Part shown: positions 7,767 to 16,946 of the stretch, in pieces
How positions within the stretch are numbered: position 1 is the stretch's first letter
Layout: every line of letters begins with the position of its first letter
NCBI RefSeq assembly: GCF_001446935.1
Contig: NZ_LKKK01000002.1
Span: 186,001-250,000, forward strand
Origin: Pseudomonas sp. TTU2014-080ASC
GTDB lineage: Bacteria > Pseudomonadota > Gammaproteobacteria > Pseudomonadales > Pseudomonadaceae
Direction of reading: 5' to 3'
DNA: 64,000 nucleotides
Program-made: the position numbers and the translations under genes
The notes under the pieces: model-generated
The model's database searches: none
Told to the model about the DNA's origin: nothing
The model's input: the letters and a program-made list of their open reading frames with translations, nothing else

Positions 7767-8516
7767 TCAAAGGCCAGTAAATGCGTGGTAAGCCGCATCA
7801 TTGGGCGCTTGCGGAGCGGGATAGGCTTTGCGGCTCTGTTTCAAACCGAGCGACAACATCAACTCACAGAGCTTGTAGGAAACCTGGCCGGGGTTGATCA
7901 CCGGGATCGGCAGGCGCTCGCTCAGGTAGGCGTGCGATTGGTGCATGGTGGTGGAGCCGAGCACGATCACGTCGGCGCCATCTTCTTCCATGGCTTTGCG
8001 CGCTTCGGCTTCCAGCTTGGCGAAGACAACCTCTTCTTTACCTGCCAACAGTTCTTTCAGATCCGGGCGGGTCTTGATTGAGCGCAGCGAAGCAACACGG
8101 GGCCACAGCTGATATTCGGTGAGGGTTTTTTCGTAGAGCGGGAACCATTCATCCCACATGGTGATGACGCTGAATTTCTTACCCAGCATGCAAGCCATGT
8201 GGAAGGCCGCCATACCCGGTGCAATCACCGGAATGTTCAGGCGCGAGCGCAGGGCAGCAAGCCCTGAATCACTGACGGTGTCGATACAAACGGCGTCGTA
8301 ACCTTCTTCCTCGGCGCGGATGCCGGCCTGCACCACAGAGAAGTCCATCAACAGTACGTCGAAAGCAGAGTCGGCCAGGGAGGCGCCGCGCGCCACAGGT
8401 ACGAATTCGGGGTGAAAACCAGGGAGAATCAGGTGAGATGGAAGCTGGCTGGCGCGATTATCAGCACCGGCTTGGTCCATAGGGATCGGGATGATGACCT
8501 TGATACGTTTCATCAC
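7767..8516 (-). CDS. Asp/Glu/hydantoin racemase-fold protein lacking both catalytic cysteines
   Basis: A 249-residue protein with the two-domain Asp/Glu/hydantoin racemase layout. Aligned by eye with hydantoin racemases (IACFGDPG and VLGCAGM), the corresponding segments here read IDTVSDSG and VLGSTTM, so the two catalytic Cys are Thr and Ser. Other landmarks (GYDAV, IPVIAPGMAAFHMA, LPIPVINPG) are kept. The superfamily also includes maleate isomerase and arylmalonate decarboxylase, which depend on Cys too, so classical racemisation is doubtful. First gene of the minus-strand operon ending at 3062. It starts MMKRIK; the second Met, one codon in, is an equally good start. Confidence 0.75.
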   Translation of the reverse strand: MMKRIKVIIPIPMDQAGADNRASQLPSHLILPGFHPEFVPVARGASLADSAFDVLLMDFSVVQAGIRAEEEGYDAVCIDTVSDSGLAALRSRLNIPVIAPGMAAFHMACMLGKKFSVITMWDEWFPLYEKTLTEYQLWPRVASLRSIKTRPDLKELLAGKEEVVFAKLEAEARKAMEEDGADVIVLGSTTMHQSHAYLSERLPIPVINPGQVSYKLCELMLSLGLKQSRKAYPAPQAPNDAAYHAFTGL

Positions 8517-8730
8517 GTAAGCATCCTGTCGGTTATTGTTTTTGTATGGGCTGATGCCGATTGCCCGTCACGACAGGAGCAAAGAACTTGCCAACTAAGC
8601 CAACATGTTGATTTTTATGAAGAAACAAAAAATGGCGGCACATTTGGCCGCGCTCTTCATTTCACTCTGAAACCTTGCGTCGCAAAGTGAATGCCCTAGG
8701 CCGGTTTGGTCTGCAGCCTCGGGCAATGTT
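8517..8730. other. Non-coding gap between the racemase-like operon and the PhoD-like gene
   Basis: 214 bases that must hold the promoter of the operon at 8516-3062 and the 3' end of the PhoD-like gene. Visible elements are an inverted repeat CCTGTCG (8525-8531) / CGACAGG (8571-8577), a TTGTATG half-site at 8542-8548 resembling the operator-like element near 2.9 kb, and a dyad TTGCG-T-CGCAA at 8675-8685 nested within TTCACT/AGTGAA. No clear -35/-10 pair was found. Confidence 0.4.
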
Positions 8731-10710
8731 TTAGCTGTCGGCCACCTCGGCCTGCGCCTGCGGGACAGGCGAATGCACATGCTGTTCGCGGCTGTCTCCG
8801 AAGGAGACCTTTTCCGAGCCGTCGGCGTTGAGCTGAAAAATTGCACACGGCTGGCCCTGCTCATTGAAGAACACCTGACCAATACCGGAGCCATTCCACA
8901 GACGTTCACCGGACTTACTGCGCGATGGGATGCGCGGTTTAACTTCCATATCGCGGCGCTTGGTCAGCCAGTTCAGCGGCGAACGTGGCGAGTAGAGCCA
9001 ACGGTTAAGGCGGTCGAACCAGTCCAGCAAACGCCGCGGAAACTCGTTTTTGATGCCGCTGCTGGTGATCTGCCAGATTCTCGGGCCGCTCTGGCGATAG
9101 CGGATATGCACCTCATAGACGAACGAGTAATGCACATCGCCGGAGAGAATCACGTAATTACCCGGTGTGCGCGAGTGTCGGAAGATATTCAGCATCACCT
9201 GCGCCGCGCCGCGATGAGCCATCCAGTTTTCCGCATCCACCATCAGCGGGTGTCCGGCCCAAGTAAATATCCGCTGCACCGTTTCGATCAGCTTTACACC
9301 GAACATCGGTGCCGGGGACACGATAATGGCTGAAGGATGATCCAGGAGGTCTTGCTGAAATTCGCTGAGGCCTTCCCAGTCGATCAGTCCGGATGGCCGC
9401 TTGAGCTTGTACTCACTGCGCCAACGCCGAGTGCGGGTATCCAGCACCACTAACGCAGGAGTGGTTGGCAGCACGTAATGCCAGTTATGAAACTGATGAA
9501 AGCGCTGAATCAGGGTGTCCTGCTGTTCGCAGTCATAAAAGTTGCGCTCGTCACGCCCTTCGACCATCTCGCGAAATATCTTCAGCAGATCAGGAAAGGC
9601 CTCAGGCTTGTTGCCCCAGGCCTGACAAAGCATGTAGCCGATCAGACCGTTGCCAATAATGCGCCGGGAGAAGGGATGCCCGTAGGCTGTAAGCTCCCAC
9701 TGCGCAGACAGGTTCCAGTCATCGGTGATGTCGTGATCGTCAAAGATCATCAGCGTCGGCATATGCGCCAGCGCCCGTGCCACTTTATCCAGGCCTTGGC
9801 GGAAAGCATCAATCCGCTCACGCTCTTTTTGGTAGCGCTGCTGCTCCTCCTCGGTCAGCGAGGGTTGCGAATAGTCCAACAGCGTCCAGGGCACAGGCGA
9901 CCATACCAACAGGTACATAGCGAGCACTTCGGCGCAGGTCACCAGATGATTGTCGGCACTACTACTGGTAAAAATCGGCTTTTTTACCCCGCCGAAAAAA
10001 CGCTTGGACAGGCCATCGTTGTTCTCGGTGTCCGGCAATAATTCGGGGCGGTCGTAGTAACCGGCAGGGTGCACGTACAGCTCATCGCTGTTATCCACAA
10101 TCGCGCCGTGCAGGTGCTCGCCAAACAGCCCCAAACGCTCGATCACCTGATGAATCGCATAGAGCATGGGCCCGGCGACATCGTCGGCATAAATCTGGTC
10201 GCCACTCATCAGCAGCAGAGCTGGGCGCTGTTCGGCCTTATGCGGCTCGGCCAGCAAACGATCAACACACAGCAGGCCATCGGCTGATGCGTGATGCGGT
10301 TTACGACAGGAGCCGTGGAGCAGCTGATCAATGTGGCTGCGCAACACAAAGTTGGGTAGCTGATTACCGTCGTAGAGCAGATGAGGTGCCCACTCAGCAA
10401 TGCCTTGCTCACCCACCTCCGGCAGGTTGATGAGCAGGTCGTAATGGATTTGCGCGTCCTCAGGCAGGGGCTCGTCCAGCTTAAGGTCGATCAGGTGAAT
10501 AAAGGCCCGCTCACCGATCTGCACAATCTGGAGGCTGTCACCCTCCAGTGGATGGCGCTGCTCGTGGTTATCCACAAGCAGTTGCAAGGTCAGATTCAAT
10601 GGCTCACGCCCGACCAGCCACAACACCAGCCGCTGCGCTTGCATCAGGCGCAACAGTGGACCGGAGAGTACAGGCGGCAAAGGAGCAGCGTTGTAATCAG
10701 AAAAGGACAT
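8731..10710 (-). CDS. PhoD-like metallophosphatase family protein
   Basis: A 659-residue protein using the ATG at 10710 (MSFSDYN), which has GGAG upstream and starts 63 bases after the Crp/Fnr stop; a frame extension to 10764 is less likely. Metal-binding motifs of the PhoD/metallophosphatase group are present: SGDQIYADD at 169-177, DDHDITDDW at 324-332 and LSGDVHYS at 522-529. No signal peptide or Tat motif is seen, unlike classical secreted PhoD, so it is probably a cytoplasmic PhoD-like phosphatase or phosphodiesterase of unknown substrate. It is transcribed behind the Crp/Fnr regulator. Confidence 0.8.
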   Translation of the reverse strand: MSFSDYNAAPLPPVLSGPLLRLMQAQRLVLWLVGREPLNLTLQLLVDNHEQRHPLEGDSLQIVQIGERAFIHLIDLKLDEPLPEDAQIHYDLLINLPEVGEQGIAEWAPHLLYDGNQLPNFVLRSHIDQLLHGSCRKPHHASADGLLCVDRLLAEPHKAEQRPALLLMSGDQIYADDVAGPMLYAIHQVIERLGLFGEHLHGAIVDNSDELYVHPAGYYDRPELLPDTENNDGLSKRFFGGVKKPIFTSSSADNHLVTCAEVLAMYLLVWSPVPWTLLDYSQPSLTEEEQQRYQKERERIDAFRQGLDKVARALAHMPTLMIFDDHDITDDWNLSAQWELTAYGHPFSRRIIGNGLIGYMLCQAWGNKPEAFPDLLKIFREMVEGRDERNFYDCEQQDTLIQRFHQFHNWHYVLPTTPALVVLDTRTRRWRSEYKLKRPSGLIDWEGLSEFQQDLLDHPSAIIVSPAPMFGVKLIETVQRIFTWAGHPLMVDAENWMAHRGAAQVMLNIFRHSRTPGNYVILSGDVHYSFVYEVHIRYRQSGPRIWQITSSGIKNEFPRRLLDWFDRLNRWLYSPRSPLNWLTKRRDMEVKPRIPSRSKSGERLWNGSGIGQVFFNEQGQPCAIFQLNADGSEKVSFGDSREQHVHSPVPQAQAEVADS

Positions 10711-10773
10711 GAACAGGCGGATCTCCACAACTGTGCGGGCGATAACGGATAGACGCCCATACACAGTCTGGGT

Positions 10774-11460
10774 TCAGAGTTGAGCGGCGTGTTGCAGTCG
10801 CTGCAGATCGACGATTTCGATCTCTGCGTAATTCAAGCGCAGGATACCCTGAGTCTCCAGTTCCCGGAGTATCTGATTGGTGGTCTGCCGGGAGATCGCC
10901 AGCATCAGCGCCAGTTGCTCCTGCGGCAGGCTGATCACCTGCTTGAGCTCTCCTTCGCCGTAATTACTGGCGATCGACAACAGCCGTCGGGCCAGGCGTA
11001 CCGGTGCCGGGAGTAGGCTCATGTCTTCCAGATGGACGAAGGTCTGGCGCAGCTTCTGGCTCATCAGCAGGGCAAAGTCGCGCCAGTAGCGGGGCTCCTG
11101 ATCGAGCAGGGCGAGCAACTTGCTCTGGCTTATCCACAGCAGTGTGGTGGCGCTGTCGGCAAATACATCATGGGTACGCGGTTGGCCGTCAAACAGGGAG
11201 ATTTCGCCAAACCAGTAGGGCGGTTCAACGCGGGTTAGCAAGGCTTCTTTGCCGCTGCTACTGACCGCACCGACGCGCACGCCGCCTTCCACCACCGCAT
11301 ACAACCCACAGGGTTTGTCGCCACGGCGGAACAGCACCTGCCCGGCATCCAGATGCTGCACCTGAGCCGCCGCCAATAAGGCCTGCTGCAAATCCCCTGG
11401 CAAGCTGCTAAACCAGTTACCTTGAAGCATTCGCGCCTGATAACGCTGCCTGTCGTTCAT
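10774..11460 (-). CDS. Crp/Fnr-family transcriptional regulator
   Basis: A 228-residue regulator. The N-terminal cyclic-nucleotide-binding-like beta-roll (about 20-125) contains AGQVLFRRGDKPCGLYAVVEGGV and a WFGEISLFDGQPRTHD segment resembling the phosphate-binding cassette. A C-terminal winged helix (about 160-225) carries the recognition-helix pattern LALMLAISRQTTNQILREL. There is no N-terminal Fe-S cysteine cluster as in Fnr. It is transcribed with the PhoD-like gene downstream. Effector unknown. Confidence 0.85.
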   Translation of the reverse strand: MNDRQRYQARMLQGNWFSSLPGDLQQALLAAAQVQHLDAGQVLFRRGDKPCGLYAVVEGGVRVGAVSSSGKEALLTRVEPPYWFGEISLFDGQPRTHDVFADSATTLLWISQSKLLALLDQEPRYWRDFALLMSQKLRQTFVHLEDMSLLPAPVRLARRLLSIASNYGEGELKQVISLPQEQLALMLAISRQTTNQILRELETQGILRLNYAEIEIVDLQRLQHAAQL

Positions 11461-11548
11461 CGCTGACTCACTGTTTGTCGGCTAGGCGACAGTGCCGGGC
11501 TGGCAGCTTGTTCATGCTGAAGACCTGTACCGCCTGAGGAGAATAATT

Positions 11549-12073
11549 ATGAAAACTCTGGTTGATCATCTGTCGCAATACGCGGCTTACCACCGCGACC
11601 AACGCAATATCATCACCCACTTTATCGGCATTCCGATGATTGTGGTGGCTGTAGCCATCCTGCTTTCGCGTCCCGGCCTGGAAGTCGCGGGGCTGTGGCT
11701 TTCCCCTGCAGCGGCTGTGGTGGCCATTGCCAGCTTGTTTTACCTGCGTCTGGACCTGAAGCTCGGTGTGGTAATGGCACTGCTGCTGGTGCTGACCCTC
11801 TGGGTCGGCGCGGCGGCAGCCGGCCAGAGCACAACCGTCTGGCTGTCCAGCGGTATCGGTCTGTTTGTGGTGGGCTGGATCATCCAGTTTGTCGGTCACT
11901 ATTACGAAGGTCGTAAACCCGCGTTCGTGGATGACGTCATGGGCCTTGCCATCGGGCCGCTGTTTGTCGTGGCTGAAGCAGGCTTTCTGCTGGGCCTGCG
12001 CAAAGAGGTGGAGCAGGTTGTGGTGGAGCGCTCCGGCCCAGTGTGCATCCGCGACAAGAGCGCTGCAGCCTGA
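11549..12073 (+). CDS. Mpo1-like (DUF962) membrane protein
   Basis: A 174-residue protein starting MKTLVDHLSQYAAYHRDQRN, with GAGGAGA placed correctly before the ATG at 11549. The DHLSQYAAYHRDQRNIITHFIGIP pattern with its His residues and the later QFVGHYYEGRKP segment mark the DUF962/Mpo1 family. The yeast member is an iron-dependent dioxygenase that shortens 2-hydroxy fatty acids. Four hydrophobic segments (about 27-45, 50-65, 70-90, 100-120) indicate an inner-membrane protein. It is divergent from the Crp/Fnr gene and followed by a strong terminator, so it is monocistronic. Confidence 0.8.
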   Translation: MKTLVDHLSQYAAYHRDQRNIITHFIGIPMIVVAVAILLSRPGLEVAGLWLSPAAAVVAIASLFYLRLDLKLGVVMALLLVLTLWVGAAAAGQSTTVWLSSGIGLFVVGWIIQFVGHYYEGRKPAFVDDVMGLAIGPLFVVAEAGFLLGLRKEVEQVVVERSGPVCIRDKSAAA

Positions 12074-12096
12074 CGCTTTGACATCCATCCGTCACA

Positions 12097-12128
12097 AAAG
12101 AACCCGCCATGTGCGGGTTCTTTGATTT
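12097..12128 (+). terminator. Intrinsic terminator after the DUF962 gene, bidirectional
   Basis: Perfect 11-bp stem AAAGAACCCGC (12097-12107) / GCGGGTTCTTT (12113-12123) with loop CATGT. The flanking A and T runs allow it to serve the convergent minus-strand gene ending at 12145 as well. Confidence 0.85.
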
Positions 12129-12144
12129 TGCAGAAATGCAGCGA

Positions 12145-12888
12145 TCAGTTCTTCGCCATCCACTGATTGGTGAAAGAACGTGTATGGCGGTACACAGTCA
12201 GCGGCGCAAACGGGCGTCCTGAGGCACTTTGCAAGGTATTGCTCTGGCTGTTCAGGTCGACCAACGCTGCGCGCAGATAATCCCAGCGGGTGATCAGCTT
12301 GTTCAGCTCGGGGTTGTCTTTAACCGAGAGAGACTTCAGCTCCTGATCCACAGCCGGAACGATTTTGCGCTCATCCTGACCGAGGTAAGTATCCGGCTGC
12401 TCGCGCGCTGTTTCGAAGCTACCCAGATAGGCGCGGCTCATGTACTGCACGGAGAGATATTCAACCTGCGCCGCCAATTCGCTTTGACCCGGCTCGGCCA
12501 ATTTACGCGCCTCGGACAGCACCGCCAGCAGCGCCAGGCTCAGGTCGGAAGGGTAACGCCAGGGCATGTCTTCCTCATTGGGACCGAATGAGATACCCAG
12601 CCGGATCTGCTTAACCAGTTCCTCATGGGCTTTGCTCAGGCTTTCACTGCCCTGAGGCAATTCTGCAACCGCCTTATTCAGTGCCCCGAGATCTGCTTCA
12701 AGAATCTCCAGCTGACGGGTCTGAAAGCCTTCCCCACGAAGCATCATCAGGCTGCTGGTGGCACGGCTGGCCTGCACCTGCACCATCTCCTGAGGTGTGA
12801 TTGCCATGGCCGCATGCGCTGGCAGAAGCATGCCCAAGGCGGAGAGCAGTAGAAAAACACATGAACGAAACAAACGTGAGGGACGCAT
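12145..12888 (-). CDS. Exported protein of unknown function
   Basis: A 247-residue protein with a signal peptide: basic RPSRLFR, a hydrophobic core FLLLSALGMLL and a likely cleavage after PAHAAMA near residue 29. The mature part is mostly helical and polar (VQASRATSSLMMLRGEGF, EELVKQIRLGISFGPNEED, YLSVQYMSRAYLGSFETA), without recognised catalytic motifs. Similar conserved proteins of unknown function occur near aroE in pseudomonads as far as I recall. Probably periplasmic. It is monocistronic, convergent with the DUF962 gene. Confidence 0.75.
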   Translation of the reverse strand: MRPSRLFRSCVFLLLSALGMLLPAHAAMAITPQEMVQVQASRATSSLMMLRGEGFQTRQLEILEADLGALNKAVAELPQGSESLSKAHEELVKQIRLGISFGPNEEDMPWRYPSDLSLALLAVLSEARKLAEPGQSELAAQVEYLSVQYMSRAYLGSFETAREQPDTYLGQDERKIVPAVDQELKSLSVKDNPELNKLITRWDYLRAALVDLNSQSNTLQSASGRPFAPLTVYRHTRSFTNQWMAKN

Positions 12889-13145
12889 AGCAGGTGCTCC
12901 TTATTATTTTTGTGAGCCACTTAATACAAGCCATCCTTGTATATTTGCGTCCAAAAGGGTACTGCAGTGCCTGCCCGAAGAAAGCAGCCAAAAGAGTGAT
13001 TTTGGCTGAAAGTTAGGGTCGTTTGTGCCGATTATGAGCACGAATAACCTTACGCTTTGTGGGAGAGCGGGAGAAATCGACACACGCGCAATCACTGCGC
13101 ATGAACAGGAAGGGGCGCAGAGAACCCGCGCCCACGGCGTTACCT
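12889..13145. other. Non-coding gap between the exported-protein gene and aroE
   Basis: 257 bases with an AT-rich stretch (12900-12950) beside the start of the exported-protein gene, probably its promoter. A hairpin GGGCGC (13113-13118) / GCGCCC (13128-13133) lies just after the aroE stop in minus orientation and may be its terminator, though the T-run is poor. Nothing else is seen. Confidence 0.4.
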
Positions 13146-13970
13146 TCAGCCCAGCGCCAGCAACCTGCGCAGTTCAGCCAGCACGATCTGGCTGGTCGGG
13201 CGCACATCGCGCCAGACAAAGAACGCCTCAGCCGCCTGCTCCACCAACATCCCCAAACCATCCAGGGTGCGCGCCGCGCCGTGCTCAGTGGCCCAGCGGT
13301 TAAAGGCAGTCATGTCTTTGCCGTACATCATGTCGTAACACACGGTATGCCCCGGCTTGATAAGGCTCGGCGCAATCGGCGGCAACTCACCGGCCAGACT
13401 TGCTGAAGTACCGTTGATGATCAGGTCTACCGGGGCATCAATCCAGTCGAAGCCGCTCGCCACCACCGGGCCCAGATCGGCAAACTCACGGGCCAGTTGC
13501 TCGGCCTTTTCCACCGTACGGTTAGCAATCACCAGCGACTCAGGCTGCTCCGCCAGCAACGGCTGCAATACGCCACGCACCGCACCGCCAGCCCCCAGCA
13601 ACAGAATGCGCTGGCCTTTTAGGGTGACCGCATTGTTGACCCGCAGATCACGAACCAGCCCGGCTCCATCGGTGTTGTCACCGAGCAAGCTGCCATCGCT
13701 GAGTTTCTTCAAAGTATTCACCGCACCGGCGCGTTGTGCGCGGGCAGTCAGGTTGCAGGCCAGAGTAAAAGCCTGTTCCTTGAAGGGAACCGTCACGTTA
13801 GCCCCAAGGCCGGTACGGAAGAACTCACGGGCAAAGCCGGGGAAATCCTCCAGCGGCGCCAACAGCGCTTCGTAGCTCAGATCTTCACCGGTCTGATCAG
13901 CAAACTGGCGGTGGATAAGCGGAGACTTGCTATGACCAATGGGGTTGCCGAAAACAGCGTAGCGATCCAT
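13146..13970 (-). CDS. aroE: Shikimate dehydrogenase (NADP+)
   Basis: A 274-residue enzyme reducing 3-dehydroshikimate to shikimate with NADPH in aromatic amino-acid biosynthesis. Shikimate-binding SKS at 14-16 within [10 protein letters not shown], catalytic Lys64 in NVTVPFKE, Asn85 and Asp101 (GDNTDG) are all present, and GAGGAV at 126-131 is the NADP Rossmann turn. Full length for the family. The aroE-hemF-qor-tsaC-dprA order is the usual one in Pseudomonas. It is separated from hemF by a palindromic repeat, so it may have its own promoter near or in that repeat. Confidence 0.95.
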   Translation of the reverse strand: MDRYAVFGNPIGHSKSPLIHRQFADQTGEDLSYEALLAPLEDFPGFAREFFRTGLGANVTVPFKEQAFTLACNLTARAQRAGAVNTLKKLSDGSLLGDNTDGAGLVRDLRVNNAVTLKGQRILLLGAGGAVRGVLQPLLAEQPESLVIANRTVEKAEQLAREFADLGPVVASGFDWIDAPVDLIINGTSASLAGELPPIAPSLIKPGHTVCYDMMYGKDMTAFNRWATEHGAARTLDGLGMLVEQAAEAFFVWRDVRPTSQIVLAELRRLLALG

Positions 13971-14011
13971 GGAACATCCTTAAAAGCAAAACCTGAGACA
14001 GCAAAAGGAAA

Positions 14012-14141
14012 CTTCTAAAAACGTAGGCGAGGCAGTCAAAGCAAGGCAAAAACAGGCGAAAAAGCGCAGTTTACAAGTGGTAAATGAGCATTTTGAGACT
14101 GTTTTTAACGCGGCGTTGGCAACGCAGGTAGTTTTTAGATG
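14012..14141. repeat. MITE-like palindromic intergenic repeat
   Basis: A block of about 130 bases bounded by the inverted ends CTAAAAAC (14015-14022) and GTTTTTAG (14131-14138), with inner inverted segments AAAAACAG/CTGTTTTT and a central TTTAC/GTAAA dyad. It is non-coding, in the aroE-hemF gap. From memory closely similar palindromic elements are dispersed between genes in many Pseudomonas genomes. No second copy was seen in this window. Confidence 0.65.
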
Positions 14142-14147
14142 TGCCTA

Positions 14148-14170
14148 AACGGGGCCATCAGGCCCCGAAT
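14148..14170 (-). terminator. Intrinsic terminator of hemF
   Basis: Perfect stem CGGGGCC (14150-14156) / GGCCCCG (14161-14167) with loop ATCA, 18 bases past the hemF stop. The minus-strand transcript continues into GTTTAGG, a weak T-run. Confidence 0.6.
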
Positions 14171-14184
14171 CAGTGCGGTGCAAC

Positions 14185-15231
<1,047 letters not shown>

Positions 15232-15286
15232 CTATGCCGCGCCCTTAAGCGCTTTTTTCGAACAGTTTGCACACGAAGGAATGACC

Positions 15287-16264
15287 ATGGCCAAACGCAT
15301 TCAATTCAGCCAACACGGCGGCCCGGAAGTACTTGAGTATGTTGATTACGAGCCGCGCGAACCGCAGCCAACCGAAGTACGGGTGCAGAACAAAGCCATC
15401 GGCCTGAACTTTATCGACACCTATTTCCGCAGTGGCCTGTATTCCACCGGTAGCCTGCCATCCGTACTGGGCAGCGAAGGTGCCGGTGTGGTCGAGGCCA
15501 TCGGCTCCGCTGTGACCGACTTCAAAGTCGGTGACCGCGTCGCCTACGCCACTGGCCCGCAGGGCTCCTACAGCGACCTGCACGTCCTGCCCGCCGACAA
15601 TCTGGTGAAGCTGCCGGACTCGGTGAGCTTCGAGCAGGCCGCAGCGGTCATGCTCAAAGGCCTGACTGTGCAGTACTTGCTGCGCCAGTGCTATGACCTC
15701 AAGGGTGGAGAGACCATTCTGTTCCACGCCGCCGCCGGTGGCGTCGGATCACTGGCTTGCCAGTGGGCCAAAGCGCTGGGCGTCAAGTTGATCGGCACGG
15801 TCAGCACCGATGAAAAAGCTGAACTCGCAAAACAGCTAGGTGCTTGGGCCACCATCAACTACAGCCACGAGAATGTCGCCCAGCGCGTGCTGGAACTGAC
15901 TGACGGTAAGAAATGCCCGGTCGTCTATGACGGCGTTGGCAAGGACACGTGGGAAACCTCACTGGACTGCGTAGCACCACGCGGCCTGGTGGTCAGCTTC
16001 GGCAATGCTTCTGGTGCGGTGACCGGCGTCAATCTCGGCATTCTGACGCAGAAGGGCTCGCTGTTCGTCACCCGTCCGAATCTGGCCGGTTACGCCGACA
16101 CCCCACAACGCCTGCGCAGCATGGCAGACGAACTGTTCGAAATGATCGGCAGCGGCAAACTGCACGTGGATATCAGCAACCGTTACGCACTGAAGGAAGC
16201 CGGTCTTGCCCAAAGCGCACTGAGCGCCCGGCAAACCACCGGCTCAACCATTCTTCTGCCGTAA
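15287..16264 (+). CDS. qor: NADPH:quinone oxidoreductase (zeta-crystallin type)
   Basis: A 325-residue zinc-free member of the medium-chain dehydrogenase family that reduces quinones with NADPH. The start at 15287 (MAKRIQFSQHGG) is chosen because AAGGA lies seven bases upstream; the ATG at 15281 would abut it. GSEGAGVVEAIG lies in the GroES-like part, AAAGGVGSLACQWAK is the NADPH-binding turn, and the C-terminus ends ARQTTGSTILLP. It is divergent from hemF and convergent with tsaC. Confidence 0.93.
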   Translation: MAKRIQFSQHGGPEVLEYVDYEPREPQPTEVRVQNKAIGLNFIDTYFRSGLYSTGSLPSVLGSEGAGVVEAIGSAVTDFKVGDRVAYATGPQGSYSDLHVLPADNLVKLPDSVSFEQAAAVMLKGLTVQYLLRQCYDLKGGETILFHAAAGGVGSLACQWAKALGVKLIGTVSTDEKAELAKQLGAWATINYSHENVAQRVLELTDGKKCPVVYDGVGKDTWETSLDCVAPRGLVVSFGNASGAVTGVNLGILTQKGSLFVTRPNLAGYADTPQRLRSMADELFEMIGSGKLHVDISNRYALKEAGLAQSALSARQTTGSTILLP

Positions 16265-16271
16265 CCTGACG

Positions 16272-16291
16272 CCTGACCCTGCGGGGTCAGG
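16272..16291. terminator. Hairpin between convergent qor and tsaC
   Basis: Perfect stem CCTGACCC (16272-16279) / GGGTCAGG (16284-16291) with loop TGCG, seven bases past the qor stop and overlapping the tsaC stop. There is no T-run, so it is a weak or Rho-aided terminator. Confidence 0.5.
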
Positions 16292-16844
16292 ACGGCCTGA
16301 TCACATCCCCAGTCACCAGATCACGAATCAGGCTGGGGTTTTTACGCCCGCCCAGGCTGCCGCCAAGAACCATATCCAGCTGACGCGGGAAGTACTGCTC
16401 CACACGCAGGCGACTGCGGGCAGAAGGACGACCAGCTGGATTGGCTGAGGTCGATACGATCGGCCCGGTGTGGCGGCATAGCGCCTGTACCAGTGGGTGA
16501 TCAGTTACACGCAGGGCCACGCTGTCGTGCTCACCAGTGATCCACTCCGGCAGCAGGTTCTGGTGCGGCACCAACCAAGTGTTCGGCCCCGGCCAGCTGT
16601 CTTCGAGGCGCTGAATCCAGGCATCCGGCAAACCATCAAGAACAAAGTCGAACTGATCGATATGCCCGGCCACCAGAATCACCCCCTTGTGCTCAGGGCG
16701 ACTCTTCAGCGCCAGCAGCCGCTCCACAGCCAAACCATCCCACGGGTCACAGCCCAAACCCCACACCGCTTCGGTTGGATAGGCAATCACGCCACCGGCT
16801 CGAATCACTTGGGCTGCCTGTTGAATCTGCCAGTTGCTGGCCAT
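16287..16844 (-). CDS. tsaC: Threonylcarbamoyl-AMP synthase (YrdC/Sua5 family)
   Basis: A 185-residue protein starting [12 protein letters not shown] at 16844; the frame extends further upstream but this start matches the family. It makes L-threonylcarbamoyladenylate from Thr, bicarbonate and ATP for the t6A37 modification of ANN-decoding tRNAs. YrdC landmarks are [18 protein letters not shown], the [12 protein letters not shown] loop and [15 protein letters not shown]. Full length for TsaC, without the Sua5 C-terminal domain. It lies upstream of qor in the conserved qor-tsaC-dprA block. Confidence 0.94.
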   Translation of the reverse strand: MASNWQIQQAAQVIRAGGVIAYPTEAVWGLGCDPWDGLAVERLLALKSRPEHKGVILVAGHIDQFDFVLDGLPDAWIQRLEDSWPGPNTWLVPHQNLLPEWITGEHDSVALRVTDHPLVQALCRHTGPIVSTSANPAGRPSARSRLRVEQYFPRQLDMVLGGSLGGRKNPSLIRDLVTGDVIRPS

Positions 16845-16946
16845 TGCTTGCACTCCACAAAAACACCGGCGCAGTGTAACCAAGCTGTGCAGCCCGTCCC
16901 AGTTCGGTTTGCGGCTTTCTGACCGATCACGCAGCAGCGGTCAGCC

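Noticed and set aside
8525..8577. CCTGTCG/CGACAGG inverted repeat as a terminator or riboswitch
   Set aside because: The 39-base loop and lack of a T-run or known aptamer pattern make it too weak to call; only noted within the gap entry.
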